A stretch of DNA of 64,000 nt from Streptomyces sp. Act143 (GTDB taxonomy: Bacteria > Actinomycetota > Actinomycetes > Streptomycetales > Streptomycetaceae), in contig NZ_QFRX01000001.1 of the NCBI RefSeq assembly GCF_003143935.1, forward strand, positions 5,638,543 through 5,702,542. The letters run 5' to 3'. The notes below the pieces were generated by a model, which had not been told where the DNA came from, did not search any database, and saw only the letters and a program-made list of their open reading frames with translations. Shown one piece after another: positions 29,501 to 37,385 of the stretch. The position numbers were made by a program, and so were the translations under genes. Each line of letters starts with the position of its first letter. Within the stretch, counting starts at the first letter, position 1.

Positions 29501-29619
29501 TTCAGGCGTACGGGTCTGTCGACCAGGCCGGCCCCAGGGGCGTCCGGTGGGAAAAGCCGCCGCAGCAAGGAAGCCACCGCGCCGGACGCCAGTTTGCCGC
29601 CGAGGACCGCCGGGTCCAT
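26578..29619 (-). CDS. NACHT-domain STAND NTPase with C-terminal leucine-rich repeats (copy 1)
   Basis: 1013 residues. A helical N-terminal domain of about 210 residues is followed by YGIDLRDSPDRWPLEVAYLS. The NACHT module has Walker A RGDAGSGKTTLVQW (about 271), Walker B GLILVDGLDEIP (about 340), the TSRP sensor (about 378), then TNPLMCGLICALHRERRGYLP and VHRTFQDYLGARY. From about residue 790 come short leucine-rich repeats (VEQLDVQGNPLLTDLAALSA, LRVLRLEGCPTLAGL). The start ATG 29619 is chosen because it aligns with that of the paralogue at 33573. Bacterial NACHT proteins of this build include phage-defence sensors; the role here is not shown. Confidence 0.88.
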   Translation of the reverse strand: MDPAVLGGKLASGAVASLLRRLFPPDAPGAGLVDRPVRLKSLVSFRGERRRLGEKEVHVLASRLVEAATDTPGEPPFPPDETTAVIEALVLRLLALGELDMDDVQAVSLGHRELAKRLAHRASPATGLSADADYFLDSATEWACLHILEHFTRRSAFVARTLVEQTRRQAELIAKVDQLLVRTPRPGSRDHAFERRYLRHLADRHDHITIYGIDLRDSPDRWPLEVAYLSLEATTSEERAPEEERPSGGPVTVQLPAEGALLAHDRVFLRGDAGSGKTTLVQWLTVTAARDGLDIPYVLPLRTLIRTGTLPAPAEFLSAVSCPHTPPEGWAERVLTAGRGLILVDGLDEIPAPDRTRTRDWLLALIRAFPGNRWLLTSRPTAVRPDWLASEGFHELAMAPMRRPDIATFVHRWHTAARAPEYEGPLLDSLRTQRDLARLATNPLMCGLICALHRERRGYLPTGRKELYDAALTMLLTRRDLERGMPTVSELGEEAQLEVLQRLAYALVLSGRTEMDVETAEGIVERCLPSIAVPGDARTVLQSLLLRSGLLRQPAAGVVDFVHRTFQDYLGARYAVEEGHLDVLLSHADDTQWEDVIRLAVAHARPRERAHLLKALLSRDVPRLTLLALACLEHVTALDPGVRAAVESQASALIPPGTKEEAKVLAEAGPLVLELLPGPAGLTEEAALGVTITASILGGEEPTGALAVLRRFREHPDLEVRRQLAGTWQRFDTEEYATEVLDHLERKHLFLTCKTAEERSALAGMRPWYSLAFQGPQRVEDILAAVPAPEAVEQLDVQGNPLLTDLAALSAFGSLRVLRLEGCPTLAGLDRLSTRSLTGVTVTGVEDLTGLRCFRGARYLSLSQELPGADLTESLPTDAPLEFLFLGRNTTDSTGLRGLQHWSGLRTLSLGPLTKELTTGDWQAVAALPELTELHINSEIIQNFPHSVELMPVLPGVETLRISAMHGAEDLSPLVDRLPGLHSVTLQSYPGKLIPAARYAGVFPGVEISLDQR

Positions 29620-29679
29620 CCGCCCCACCCCCGTGATCGTGCGAACGGGGGTGAGGATATCGGCAGTTGACCGGTCGGG

Positions 29680-30276
29680 TCAGGAAAGCTGACCGTCGTA
29701 GTCCGGCAGCTTGTACGTCTTCTCGGCGTGGCCGCCGGAGAGGTCGGTGGCGCTGTTGCCGATGTTCGCGATGATCGTGTAGCCCTTGTTCTCGATGTCG
29801 ACGCGCTGGGCGGTCTTGTAGGCGGCGACGTCCTTGAACAGGTCGAGGAAGCCGCGGACGTAGAGGCCGGAGACGTCGTAGCCGACGTGGTCGAGGTTGT
29901 AGTCCGTGAACGAGTAGATGATGCCCGGGCGGGCCGTCACGAAGAACAGCGATACGCCGTGCTCCTGCGCGTACTTGGCGACGTCCAGGACCGGCTTGTT
30001 GGCGGGCTGCGGGTAGCTGAAGCCGAAGTCGGTCTCCAGGGTGGTGTTGTCGATGTCGAAGACGATCGCCTGCTTCTCGCCGGGCTTCGTGGCGGCGATG
30101 CGCTGCTTCAGGTACGGGAGCGCCTGGTCCATGACCGCCCGGCAGTCCTGCTGCCAGGTGGTGTAGTCGATGTCTTCGGTGGTCGCGGCGTCGGCCGGGG
30201 CGGCGAGTGCGACGAGGGCCGCCGTGGAGACGGCGGTGACGGTCATGCGGCGCACCAAGGGGCGTCGGTTCGTCAT
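29680..30276 (-). CDS. Secreted HAD-superfamily acid phosphatase
   Basis: 198 residues. A signal peptide is clear: MTNRRPLVRRMTVTAVSTAA, then VALAAPADA with cleavage after ADA. HAD motif I is AIVFDIDNTTLET (about 72-84), motif II VTARPG, and a later IGNSATDL supplies the last acidic site. It is of the small plant/bacterial acid phosphatase type. GAGAGGA lies 9 bases before ATG. It sits between two NACHT genes on the same strand (gaps of 117 and 60 bases), so all three may form one transcript, though a secreted enzyme and a cytosolic sensor pair are an odd match. Confidence 0.88.
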   Translation of the reverse strand: MTNRRPLVRRMTVTAVSTAALVALAAPADAATTEDIDYTTWQQDCRAVMDQALPYLKQRIAATKPGEKQAIVFDIDNTTLETDFGFSYPQPANKPVLDVAKYAQEHGVSLFFVTARPGIIYSFTDYNLDHVGYDVSGLYVRGFLDLFKDVAAYKTAQRVDIENKGYTIIANIGNSATDLSGGHAEKTYKLPDYDGQLS

Positions 30277-30393
30277 GGGTGGGGGGTCCTCTCACGTCCG
30301 GTGCTGCTGCCGTTGACGGGGGCATGGTGGTTGGCGTGGGTGGCGCGAGGGGAACCGTAAGGTTACTGGAGGGTAAGTGGGAAGAGGCTTGCG

Positions 30394-33300
30394 CTACTTG
30401 ATCTGGACATGGGCGGGGAGCCGATCGAGGCCGCGGGGGCGGAGGGTGGCGCGTGGCAGGGTGAGCTGCTGGAGCGCGGGCAGGTGCCTGAGCGGGGTGA
30501 GATCCCAGTTCGGCAGGGAGTCGTGAGGGGCTTCGAGGGTGAGGTGTGTCAGGGCGGGGAGGCGCGCGGGAAGGCGTTCGAGGTACGGCGGCTCGGTCGG
30601 CTCCGCGATCAGGGTCAGCCGCGTCACCTTGGGGAACACCGTCGTCGGCGGGCACCGTTGCAAGGAGGCGGTGGACACCCGGAGCGTGAGCAATTCGCTG
30701 AGTGTCTCGATCTCCGACCATTCGGCGGCGGACGACGGACTGGCGGCCTGGCTCAGGGCGAGGTTTCTGAGCTCCGCGAAACGACTCAGGCCGAGCAGGC
30801 CGTCCTCGGGGGCGGGCGTTCTCAGCCCGAGCTTGAGCCGGCGCAGGGGTGCCCGGGCCGGCAGCATCGACGTGGCCCAGACGCCTCGCTGCGGCAGGGA
30901 GAGTTCGAGCATCTGCAACCGGTTGAGGCCGGTGAGGGGGCGCAGGTCGAGGTCGGGGCCGAGGCGTTGGAGGTTCAGCCACTTGAGGCTCGCTCCCGGG
31001 AGGCCGCCGATGTCCGTGAGGCGGGGGCAGTTCGCGAGGGACACGGTCACCAGCGCCGTGGCTTCGGCCAGCAGGGAGAGGTCGGTCAGCTCCGGGTTGC
31101 TGCCGATGGTCAGGTCGGTCGGCTGCGTCTCGGTGACGTACTCGGTCATCTCGTGCCGTGGCAGCGCTCCCCGGAAGAGCACCAAGGGACGTCCGCCCAT
31201 GGAGCGCAGCGCCCGCAGCTGCTCGGGGCTGTCGACCGGGAAGACGATGCCGTGCGGGGTGATGCGGGCGATGACGTCCCGCGCGTAGGCCTCGGCGTCG
31301 AACCTGTTCCAGGCGGCCGCGAGCGGTGACCGCACCGACCGGGACGGATGGTCGGCGAACCGCGCCAGATAGGGGATCGCCGTCTCGGACGCCACGCCGG
31401 TGGCGGTGATCACCGCGTGGTAGGCGGCCTTGTCGTCGAGCCCCTCCGGCCCCGGCAGCAGGTCCAGCACCAGCGGACCGACCGCCGCGAGCGCCTCGGC
31501 GGCCGGTGCGGTGGCCGGCGGGACGAGCGTGGCGGCCCGCTCCTGCACCGCGGCGCGGACCGCCGGATCCAGCTCCGTCGCGTGTTCCAGGCAGGCCGCC
31601 GCGAGCAGATACACCCGGCTCCGCTCCCGCCCCTTCTCGTACGCGTCCCCCTTCGCCAGCAACTCCTGGAAGATCTCCGCCCGCTCCCGCGGCCGGGCGT
31701 GTGCCACGGCCATCCGGATCACGTCCTCCCACTGGTCGTCGACCGCGTGCTCGACGAGCAGGCCGAGGTCCCAGATCTCCACGGCGGCACGGGCGGCCAG
31801 GTAGTCCTGGAAGGTGCGGTGGATGAAGTCGACGGCGTCCGGGGCGGGTTCGCGGAGCAGCCCGGTGCGGTCGAGGAGGTGCCGGAAGACGGCCCTGGCG
31901 TCGCCGAGGGCCGCGGCGGACGGCACGGCGGGCAGGATGTCGGCGACGATCTGTTCGGCGCGGTCGCGGTCCATCTCCGTACGGCCGTTGCGGATCAGCC
32001 AGTAGGCGAGGCGCTGGAGAAGCTGCGTCTGGGATTCCTGTTGCAGCTCGACGCCGCCTGTGGTGACCACGGCACGTTCGCGGTCCCGGCGGGTCAGCAG
32101 CATCGCGAGCGCGGCCTCGTACAACTCCTTGCGGCCCTGCGGGAGATAGCCGTGGCGGTCGCGGTGCAGGGCGCAGATCAGGCCGCACATCAGGGGGTTG
32201 GTGGCGAGTCGGCCGAGGTCGGTCTTGCTGCGGATGGCCGCCAGCAACTGGCTCTCGTATGCGGCCAGTTGCGCGTCCTCGTCGGCGTTTCCGGTGGTCG
32301 CCGCCTTGTGCCAGTGCGCGATGAAGGTGGCGACGGCCGCGGGGCTCATCGCGGACAGGGTGAGTTCCGTGAAGCCGTCGTCGGCGAGCCAGTCGTCCTG
32401 TACGGCGCTCGGTCGGGAGGTCACCAGCCAGCGGTTGCCGGGGTGGGCGGCGATCAGTTCGCGCAGCCAGGTCCGGGCGCGGTCGCGTTCCGCCTCCGGG
32501 ATCTCGTCGATGCCGTCGATCAGGACGAGGCCGCGGCCCTGGGCGAGCACGCGGTCGGTCCAGCCCTCCGGCTGCCTGCCGGCGAGGGGGCAGCCGGAGG
32601 CCGCGAGGAAGCCGGCGGGGGCCGGGAGCGGTTCGCCGTGCCGGGTGAGGGTGCGCAGGGGCATGACCAGTGGAATCCGGCCGTACAGGTGGGACATCGC
32701 GTCGTCCGCGTCCGCCCGGGTGGCGGAGACGGCCAGCCACTGCACGAGTGTGGTCTTGCCCGAACCGGCGACGCCGCGCAGCAGGACGCGGTCGTGGTGG
32801 GCGAGGACCTGGTCGGCGGGAAGGACGGCGAGGCGGCTGATGTCGAGGGAGGGCAAGGGGTCGGCCACGGGCTTCTTCTTGAAGGCCGCGGGGGGCCAGA
32901 AGCCGTCGACCCCCACGACTGGCTCGCTCGTCGTGTTGAGCCAGTAGTGTCGCGATGCTGTTGCCTCCAAGCTGAGATAGGCCACCTCCAGGGGCCATTT
33001 GGAGGGGGAGTTCACCAGGTCGATGCCGTAGATGGTGAGTCGGCCGTGTCGTTGGGCGACGTACTGCAGATAGTCATGCTGGAACGCCGTGTCACGGGGG
33101 TCCGGGCGAGGGGCGCGCGTGATCAGCTCGTCGATCCTGACGACGAGGTCGGCCAGGCGGCGTGCTTCCTCGGGCAGGGTTCGGGAGACGTACTCCGAGT
33201 GCCGCGCGAGCCGGGCGACGATATGGAGGCAGACCCATTCGGTGAGGTTGTCCATGAAGGACGCGGAACCGGAGGAGAGATCCGATTCCGGCGCGGCCCG

Positions 33301-33573
33301 GCGAAGCTCTCGCGCCAGTGCGCGGTACCCCAGCCGCACCGCCTCCACGTCGGTCATGGCCAAGCGCCGCAGGCCCAGCAGCCGCAGCGCGAGGGCCTGG
33401 CGGACCTCGGTTCCCTCGTCGGGGAGCAGGTGCTGTGCGCTCAGCGCATCCGGATCGGTCAGCCACGACAACGGCACCGGCCCGGCGGCCTCGCCCTCCC
33501 GCACGAACAGCCGCTCCACCATCGGGCCCACCACGCTCGCCCCGAGCCCGGCCCCGATGCTCGTCGGATCCAC
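30394..33573 (-). CDS. NACHT-domain STAND NTPase with C-terminal leucine-rich repeats (copy 2)
   Basis: 1059 residues, paralogue of copy 1 with the same domain order. N-terminal helical domain, then YGIDLVNSPSKWPLEVAYLS, Walker A RGVAGSGKTTLVQW (about 266), Walker B GLVLIDGIDEIPEAERDRA (about 348), TSRP, NPLMCGLICALHRDRHGYLP and IHRTFQDYLAARAAVE. Leucine-rich repeats begin near residue 790 (TDLTIGSNPELTDLSLLAEA) and run to the end. GTG at 33573 stands 8 bases after a G-rich ribosome binding site. The two copies agree best in the NACHT part and differ more in the repeats, as expected if the repeats choose the ligand. Confidence 0.88.
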   Translation of the reverse strand: MDPTSIGAGLGASVVGPMVERLFVREGEAAGPVPLSWLTDPDALSAQHLLPDEGTEVRQALALRLLGLRRLAMTDVEAVRLGYRALARELRRAAPESDLSSGSASFMDNLTEWVCLHIVARLARHSEYVSRTLPEEARRLADLVVRIDELITRAPRPDPRDTAFQHDYLQYVAQRHGRLTIYGIDLVNSPSKWPLEVAYLSLEATASRHYWLNTTSEPVVGVDGFWPPAAFKKKPVADPLPSLDISRLAVLPADQVLAHHDRVLLRGVAGSGKTTLVQWLAVSATRADADDAMSHLYGRIPLVMPLRTLTRHGEPLPAPAGFLAASGCPLAGRQPEGWTDRVLAQGRGLVLIDGIDEIPEAERDRARTWLRELIAAHPGNRWLVTSRPSAVQDDWLADDGFTELTLSAMSPAAVATFIAHWHKAATTGNADEDAQLAAYESQLLAAIRSKTDLGRLATNPLMCGLICALHRDRHGYLPQGRKELYEAALAMLLTRRDRERAVVTTGGVELQQESQTQLLQRLAYWLIRNGRTEMDRDRAEQIVADILPAVPSAAALGDARAVFRHLLDRTGLLREPAPDAVDFIHRTFQDYLAARAAVEIWDLGLLVEHAVDDQWEDVIRMAVAHARPRERAEIFQELLAKGDAYEKGRERSRVYLLAAACLEHATELDPAVRAAVQERAATLVPPATAPAAEALAAVGPLVLDLLPGPEGLDDKAAYHAVITATGVASETAIPYLARFADHPSRSVRSPLAAAWNRFDAEAYARDVIARITPHGIVFPVDSPEQLRALRSMGGRPLVLFRGALPRHEMTEYVTETQPTDLTIGSNPELTDLSLLAEATALVTVSLANCPRLTDIGGLPGASLKWLNLQRLGPDLDLRPLTGLNRLQMLELSLPQRGVWATSMLPARAPLRRLKLGLRTPAPEDGLLGLSRFAELRNLALSQAASPSSAAEWSEIETLSELLTLRVSTASLQRCPPTTVFPKVTRLTLIAEPTEPPYLERLPARLPALTHLTLEAPHDSLPNWDLTPLRHLPALQQLTLPRATLRPRGLDRLPAHVQIK

Positions 33574-33748
33574 CCGGCATCCCCCCCCGCATTCCCCATG
33601 TATCCCTCGCAGAGACCCGGCAGCGTAGCCCCCGTCACATCCGCATGTCCGTCGATCTCCGCACCCGGTGACATGGCGCACAGGCGATTTGTCCGTTACT
33701 AGGACGCTTAGGAGTAGGCCCGATAAGGGCAAAAAGGACTTTTATCCC

Positions 33749-33776
33749 GGAACCCTCGACGGCATTCCGCCGTCCT
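33749..33776 (+). promoter_or_regulatory. Candidate SigE-type promoter for the M23 peptidase gene
   Basis: GGAACC (33749-33754), 16 bases, CGTCCT (33771-33776). This is the SigE pattern and shares its -10 and spacing with the element at 1663-1690. It would give a leader of about 175 bases. The rest of the gap 33574-33958 holds no gene and no riboswitch that I recognise. Confidence 0.55.
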
Positions 33777-33958
33777 GGGTGGATTCGTACCTCCTGGGTC
33801 CTCTGTCAAGGAAGCGGAAGTTTTCGGATGAAGTACTAGCTTCCGTCGTAGATCGGCGGTTTGGGTGTTCCGCGGGGGCGGGGTTACCAAGGGATGCCCC
33901 ATCCGGCGGATGCCTGTGCGCCGGGTGGTTTTTCTGTCCCCGTCTCCATGAGGTTCCG

Positions 33959-34525
33959 ATGTCCCCGCGTTTCGCTTCCCGTTCCGCCCGTACGTCCAAG
34001 CTCCGCACCCGCGCGGCCGTGGTGGCCGTCGGCCTGGGGGTCTCGGCCGTGCTGGGGACCGGGGTCGCGGCGGCCGCCGAGACCGGTGTCGCCGCCAAGA
34101 AGGCCGTCTCCTGGGTCGACCCGGTGAAGAAGTACACGCTCAGCGCGAGCTTCGCGCAGGCCGGCAAGATGTGGCAGTCCACCCACAGTGGTCAGGACTT
34201 CGCCGTGGCCAGCGGCACCAAGGTGTTCGCCGCGCACGGCGGCACCGTCGTCAAGGCCGGCGGGAACGGTGCCGGTGACGGCTCCGCGTACGGCAACGCC
34301 ATCGTCATCAAGCACGGCAACCGGCTCTACTCGCAGTACGCCCATCTCTCGCGCATCGAGGTCAAGGTCGGCCAGGTCGTCAAGACCGGCCAGCGCATCG
34401 CCCTGTCCGGCAACACCGGCAACTCCAGCGGTCCGCACCTGCACTTCGAGATCCGTACGACCGCCAACTACGGGTCGGCCGTGGACCCGGTCGCCTTCCT
34501 GCGCTCCAAGGGTGTGACCGTCTGA
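33959..34525 (+). CDS. Secreted M23-family metallopeptidase (cell-wall hydrolase)
   Basis: 188 residues. Basic N terminus (RSARTSKLRTRA) and a hydrophobic signal core (VVAVGLGVSAVLGTGVAAAA). The M23 (LytM) domain has the metal ligands in STHSGQDFAVASGT (HxxxD) and in GPHLHFEIR (HxH), plus GNAIVIKHGNRLYSQYAHLS. The family cuts peptidoglycan cross-bridges. ATG at 33959 follows GAGG by about five bases. A SigE-like promoter lies 180 bases upstream, in keeping with a wall function. It converges on the TetR gene (14-base gap). Confidence 0.92.
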   Translation: MSPRFASRSARTSKLRTRAAVVAVGLGVSAVLGTGVAAAAETGVAAKKAVSWVDPVKKYTLSASFAQAGKMWQSTHSGQDFAVASGTKVFAAHGGTVVKAGGNGAGDGSAYGNAIVIKHGNRLYSQYAHLSRIEVKVGQVVKTGQRIALSGNTGNSSGPHLHFEIRTTANYGSAVDPVAFLRSKGVTV

Positions 34526-34539
34526 GTCTGAGGCGGGCC

Positions 34540-35136
34540 CTACTTCTCCGTGGCGCCCCGGTGGGCCTGGGTCACCAGGTCCGACGCCACCTCCAGGACC
34601 GCCTTGCGCTTGGCTTCGGGGTCGGCGTCGAAGTCCTGGAGGAAGAACATCCCGGCGTGCAGGGTGAAGATCGCGCTGACGTAGCGGACCTGGTCGACCA
34701 GGTCCGCCGACGGGTCGATCATGATGTCGCGCAGTCCCTGCATGCGCTCCTTGAAGGTCTCGCCGACGCGCAGCTCCCGCACCGTGGCCTGGTTCTCCTG
34801 CATGAAGCGGAACAGGGGGGCGGCGTCGGCGAGGATGTCGCTGTAGCGCCGTACGATCTCCTGCTTGGTCTCCAGGGTGTGCGGCTGCCGCTTGCCCCAA
34901 TCGATCAGGTCGAGGATCGGCTGCGTCAGATCGTCGAAGATGCTGACGAGGATCTCTTCCTTGGTCTTGAAGTGGTAGTACAGCGCCGCCTTCGTGACCT
35001 CCAGACGCTCCGCGATCTCGCGCAGCGACGTCTTCTCGTAGCCCTGCTCGGCGAAGAGTTCGAGGGCCACGTCCTGGATGCGCTGGCGGGTGTTCCCGCG
35101 GCGCCGCTGCCTGGTGCCGTCCATGGTGTCGCCCAT
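34540..35136 (-). CDS. TetR-family repressor, partner of the MFS exporter
   Basis: 198 residues. The TetR N-terminal helix-turn-helix is clear: TRQRIQDVALELFAEQGYEK, TSLREIAERLEVTKAALYYH, FKTKEEILVSIFDDL. The ligand domain is helical (SADLVDQVRYVSAIFTLHAG). ATG at 35136 follows AGGAG by nine bases. It is divergent from the MFS gene, with a large inverted operator in between, the standard arrangement of a drug-sensing repressor with its pump. Confidence 0.92.
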   Translation of the reverse strand: MGDTMDGTRQRRRGNTRQRIQDVALELFAEQGYEKTSLREIAERLEVTKAALYYHFKTKEEILVSIFDDLTQPILDLIDWGKRQPHTLETKQEIVRRYSDILADAAPLFRFMQENQATVRELRVGETFKERMQGLRDIMIDPSADLVDQVRYVSAIFTLHAGMFFLQDFDADPEAKRKAVLEVASDLVTQAHRGATEK

Positions 35137-35186
35137 CCTCGCGCACTCCTGACTTGAAAACTCGGGACACAACCGCTGCCGGTAAA

Positions 35187-35259
35187 ACTTACTTGACGCC
35201 CGGCTAGTTACGGGTCTACCTTCCCTCAGTGTAGTTAACTAGCCGGGCGGCAAGTAAGT
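35187..35259. promoter_or_regulatory. Twin inverted operator between TetR and MFS genes
   Basis: Two 24-base arms, 35187-35210 and 35236-35259, are inverted copies that agree at 23 of 24 positions and are 25 bases apart. Each arm is itself a rough palindrome around CGCCCGG with ACTTG and TAGT flanks, as a TetR dimer site would be. TAGTTAACTA (35232-35241) is a further perfect palindrome. The spacing suggests that two repressor dimers control both divergent promoters. Confidence 0.8.
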
Positions 35260-35277
35260 GCCGGGGGAGTGGGAACA

Positions 35278-36858
35278 ATGGCGGACACACAGGCAGCCGA
35301 GCCACAGGCGCCGGAAGACGAGAAGCAGCCCAGGAGCGTGCGGGTCGTCCTGCTCGCCCTGATGATCACCATGATGCTCGCGATGCTCGACAACATGATC
35401 GTGGGCACCGCGATGCCGACGATCGTCGGTGATCTGGGCGGACTGGAGCATCTGTCATGGGTCGTGACGGCGTACACGCTCGCCACCGCGGCCTCCACCC
35501 CCGTGTGGGGCAAGCTCGGTGACATGTACGGGCGCAAGGGCGCCTTCATGTCGTCGATCGTGATCTTCCTGATCGGCTCCGCGCTCAGCGGCATGGCCCA
35601 GGACATGCCGCAGCTCATCGGGTTCCGGGCCGTCCAGGGCCTCGGCGCAGGTGGTCTGATGGTCGGCGTCATGGCGATCATCGGTGACCTCATCCCGCCG
35701 CGCGAGCGCGGCAAGTACCAGGGCATGATGGCCGGCGTCATGGCGCTCGCGATGATCGGCGGTCCGCTGGTCGGCGGCACCATCACCGACAACTGGGGCT
35801 GGCGCTGGTCCTTCTACATCAACCTGCCGCTCGGCGTCGTCGCGCTGGCCGCGATCAGCGCCGTACTGCATCTGCCGAAGAAGCGGTCCCAGGCGCGGAT
35901 CGACTACCTCGGTGTCGCGCTGCTGACCGTCGGCATCACCTCGATCGTGCTGGTCACCACGTGGGGCGGCACCGAGTACGCCTGGACGTCCGCGCGGATC
36001 ATGGAGCTCATCGGCATCGGCGTGGCCTCGCTGATCGGGTTCGTGTTCTGGCAGACCAAGGCCGCCGAGCCGGTGGTGCCGCTGCACATCTTCCGCAGCC
36101 GCAACTTCACGCTGATGTCCGTCATCGGCTTCATCACCGGCTTCGTGATGTTCGGCGCCACCCTGTACCTGCCGCTGTACCAGCAGTCCGTGCAGGGCGC
36201 GTCCGCGACCAACTCCGGGCTGCTGCTCCTGCCGATGCTCGGCGCCATGCTGGTGACCTCGATGGTGGCGGGCCGGGTGACCACGAGCAGCGGGCGGTAC
36301 TACGTCTTCCCCGTCATCGGCAGCGTGCTGATGGTCGTCGGGCTGTACCTGCTGTCCCTGATGGACACCGGCACCTCCCGGTTCACCTCCGGTGTGTTCA
36401 TGGCCGTCGTCGGGCTCGGCATGGGCTGCCTGATGCAGATCACCATGCTGGTCGCGCAGAACAGCGTCGAGATGAAGGACATGGGCGTCGCCTCGTCCTC
36501 GACCACCCTCTTCCGGACGCTGGGCTCGTCGTTCGGCGTCGCCATCATGGGCGCGCTGTTCAACAACCGGGTCCAGGACGTCATGGCCGAGCGCGCCGGG
36601 GCCGTCGGGGCCAAGATGACCGAGCAGTCCGCCCAGCTGGACGCGGCGAGCCTGGCCAAGCTGCCGGACGCGGTGCGCGAGGCGTACCAGCACGCGGTGT
36701 CCGCCGGCACGCACTCGGCGTTCCTGCTGGGAGCCGTGGTCGCGGTGGTCGCGCTGGTGGCGGCCGTGTTCGTGAAGGAGGTTCCGCTGAAGGGCGCGGG
36801 GCCCAAGACGCAGGACGCGGAGGCCGCGGCTCCGCCGGCGGTGGTCGAGGCCGTCTGA
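35278..36858 (+). CDS. MFS drug exporter, DHA2 (14-helix) family
   Basis: 526 residues with about 14 membrane segments. Signature of the family: motif A-like WGKLGDMYGRKGAFM, the first-helix MLAMLDNMIVGTAMPTIV, GFRAVQGLGAGGLMVG (motif B), and motif C in GMMAGVMALAMIGGPLVGG. The N-terminal 25 residues are charged and cytoplasmic. Likely exports drugs against protons, and is probably repressed by the adjacent TetR. ATG at 35278 follows GGGGGAG; the upstream in-frame GTG at 35269 overlaps that site. Confidence 0.92.
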   Translation: MADTQAAEPQAPEDEKQPRSVRVVLLALMITMMLAMLDNMIVGTAMPTIVGDLGGLEHLSWVVTAYTLATAASTPVWGKLGDMYGRKGAFMSSIVIFLIGSALSGMAQDMPQLIGFRAVQGLGAGGLMVGVMAIIGDLIPPRERGKYQGMMAGVMALAMIGGPLVGGTITDNWGWRWSFYINLPLGVVALAAISAVLHLPKKRSQARIDYLGVALLTVGITSIVLVTTWGGTEYAWTSARIMELIGIGVASLIGFVFWQTKAAEPVVPLHIFRSRNFTLMSVIGFITGFVMFGATLYLPLYQQSVQGASATNSGLLLLPMLGAMLVTSMVAGRVTTSSGRYYVFPVIGSVLMVVGLYLLSLMDTGTSRFTSGVFMAVVGLGMGCLMQITMLVAQNSVEMKDMGVASSSTTLFRTLGSSFGVAIMGALFNNRVQDVMAERAGAVGAKMTEQSAQLDAASLAKLPDAVREAYQHAVSAGTHSAFLLGAVVAVVALVAAVFVKEVPLKGAGPKTQDAEAAAPPAVVEAV

Positions 36859-36911
36859 TCGGACGGTGCGCCACTGAGCAAGGCGCACCAGCGCGAAAGC
36901 GCAGCAGAGCT

Positions 36912-36947
36912 GAAGGCCCCCGGTGGGTGTCCGCCCCGGGGGCCTTC
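36912..36947 (+). terminator. Terminator after the MFS gene
   Basis: Perfect arms GAAGGCCCCCGG (36912-36923) and CCGGGGGCCTTC (36936-36947), 12-base loop. It may also act in the other direction. Confidence 0.85.
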
Positions 36948-37011
36948 GTCATGCGGTGACGGTCGGCCGGGGGCGGCCCGGTCTCAGCGGGCTCGGTCCG
37001 TTCTCCGCGCG

Positions 37012-37224
37012 CTGCAAGGCTGCAAGGCTGCAAGGCACGGAGGGGATGGATCGGGCTCGCGCCGAGCGACTCCCCGGCTCGTTCGTTGCGCGCTGCATGG
37101 CGCTGGGCCCGGATTGGGCTCGCGCCGAGCGACTTCCCGGCTCGTTTGTTGCGCGCTGCATGGCGCTGGGCCCGCCCGGACTGGGCCCGCCCGGACTGGG
37201 CTCGCGCCGCGCGATTTCCTGGCC
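37012..37224. repeat. Cluster of tandem repeats (8-base and 63-base units)
   Basis: CTGCAAGG occurs three times in a row (37012-37035). A 63-base unit beginning GGGCTCGCGCCGAGCGACT follows at 37053-37115 and 37116-37176, with a third broken copy at 37198-37224; between them CCCGCCCGGACTGGG-like 15-base units repeat twice. The stretch has no credible gene on either strand. It lies in the gap between the MFS gene and cseC. Confidence 0.75.
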
Positions 37225-37295
37225 GAGCACATGGGGCGCGGAGCGTTCCGAATCTGCGGGTGCCACGCGCTGTTCCCGGCCGCGATTGGCCGCGG

Positions 37296-37385
37296 AGCCT
37301 TACGGCATCGAGCCTCGCGGCATCGAGCCTGACGGCATCAAGCCTGACGCCATCAACCCTGACGCCATCAACCCTCACGGCATCA
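37296..37385. repeat. 15-base tandem repeat, six copies, running into the cseC stop codon
   Basis: Six consecutive 15-base units of the form AGCCTGACGGCATCA with few changes. The last unit covers the cseC stop codon (37375-37377) and its final codons. As 15 is a multiple of three, read in frame it would give five-residue repeats (VRLDA on the minus strand), but there is no start or codon bias to support a gene. Confidence 0.8.

Noticed and set aside
28142..32998. Open frame of 1618 codons on the minus strand
   Set aside because: It runs in another frame through both NACHT genes and the phosphatase. Its product is Pro/Arg-rich with no motif, while the overlapping frames carry full NACHT and HAD motifs.
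33574..33958. c-di-AMP (ydaO-type) riboswitch before the M23 gene
   Set aside because: The location and the presence of disA make it tempting, but I could not find the conserved ydaO segments. A covariance-model search would decide.
37012..37385. CRISPR array
   Set aside because: The repeats are directly adjacent with no unique spacers, and no cas gene is near.
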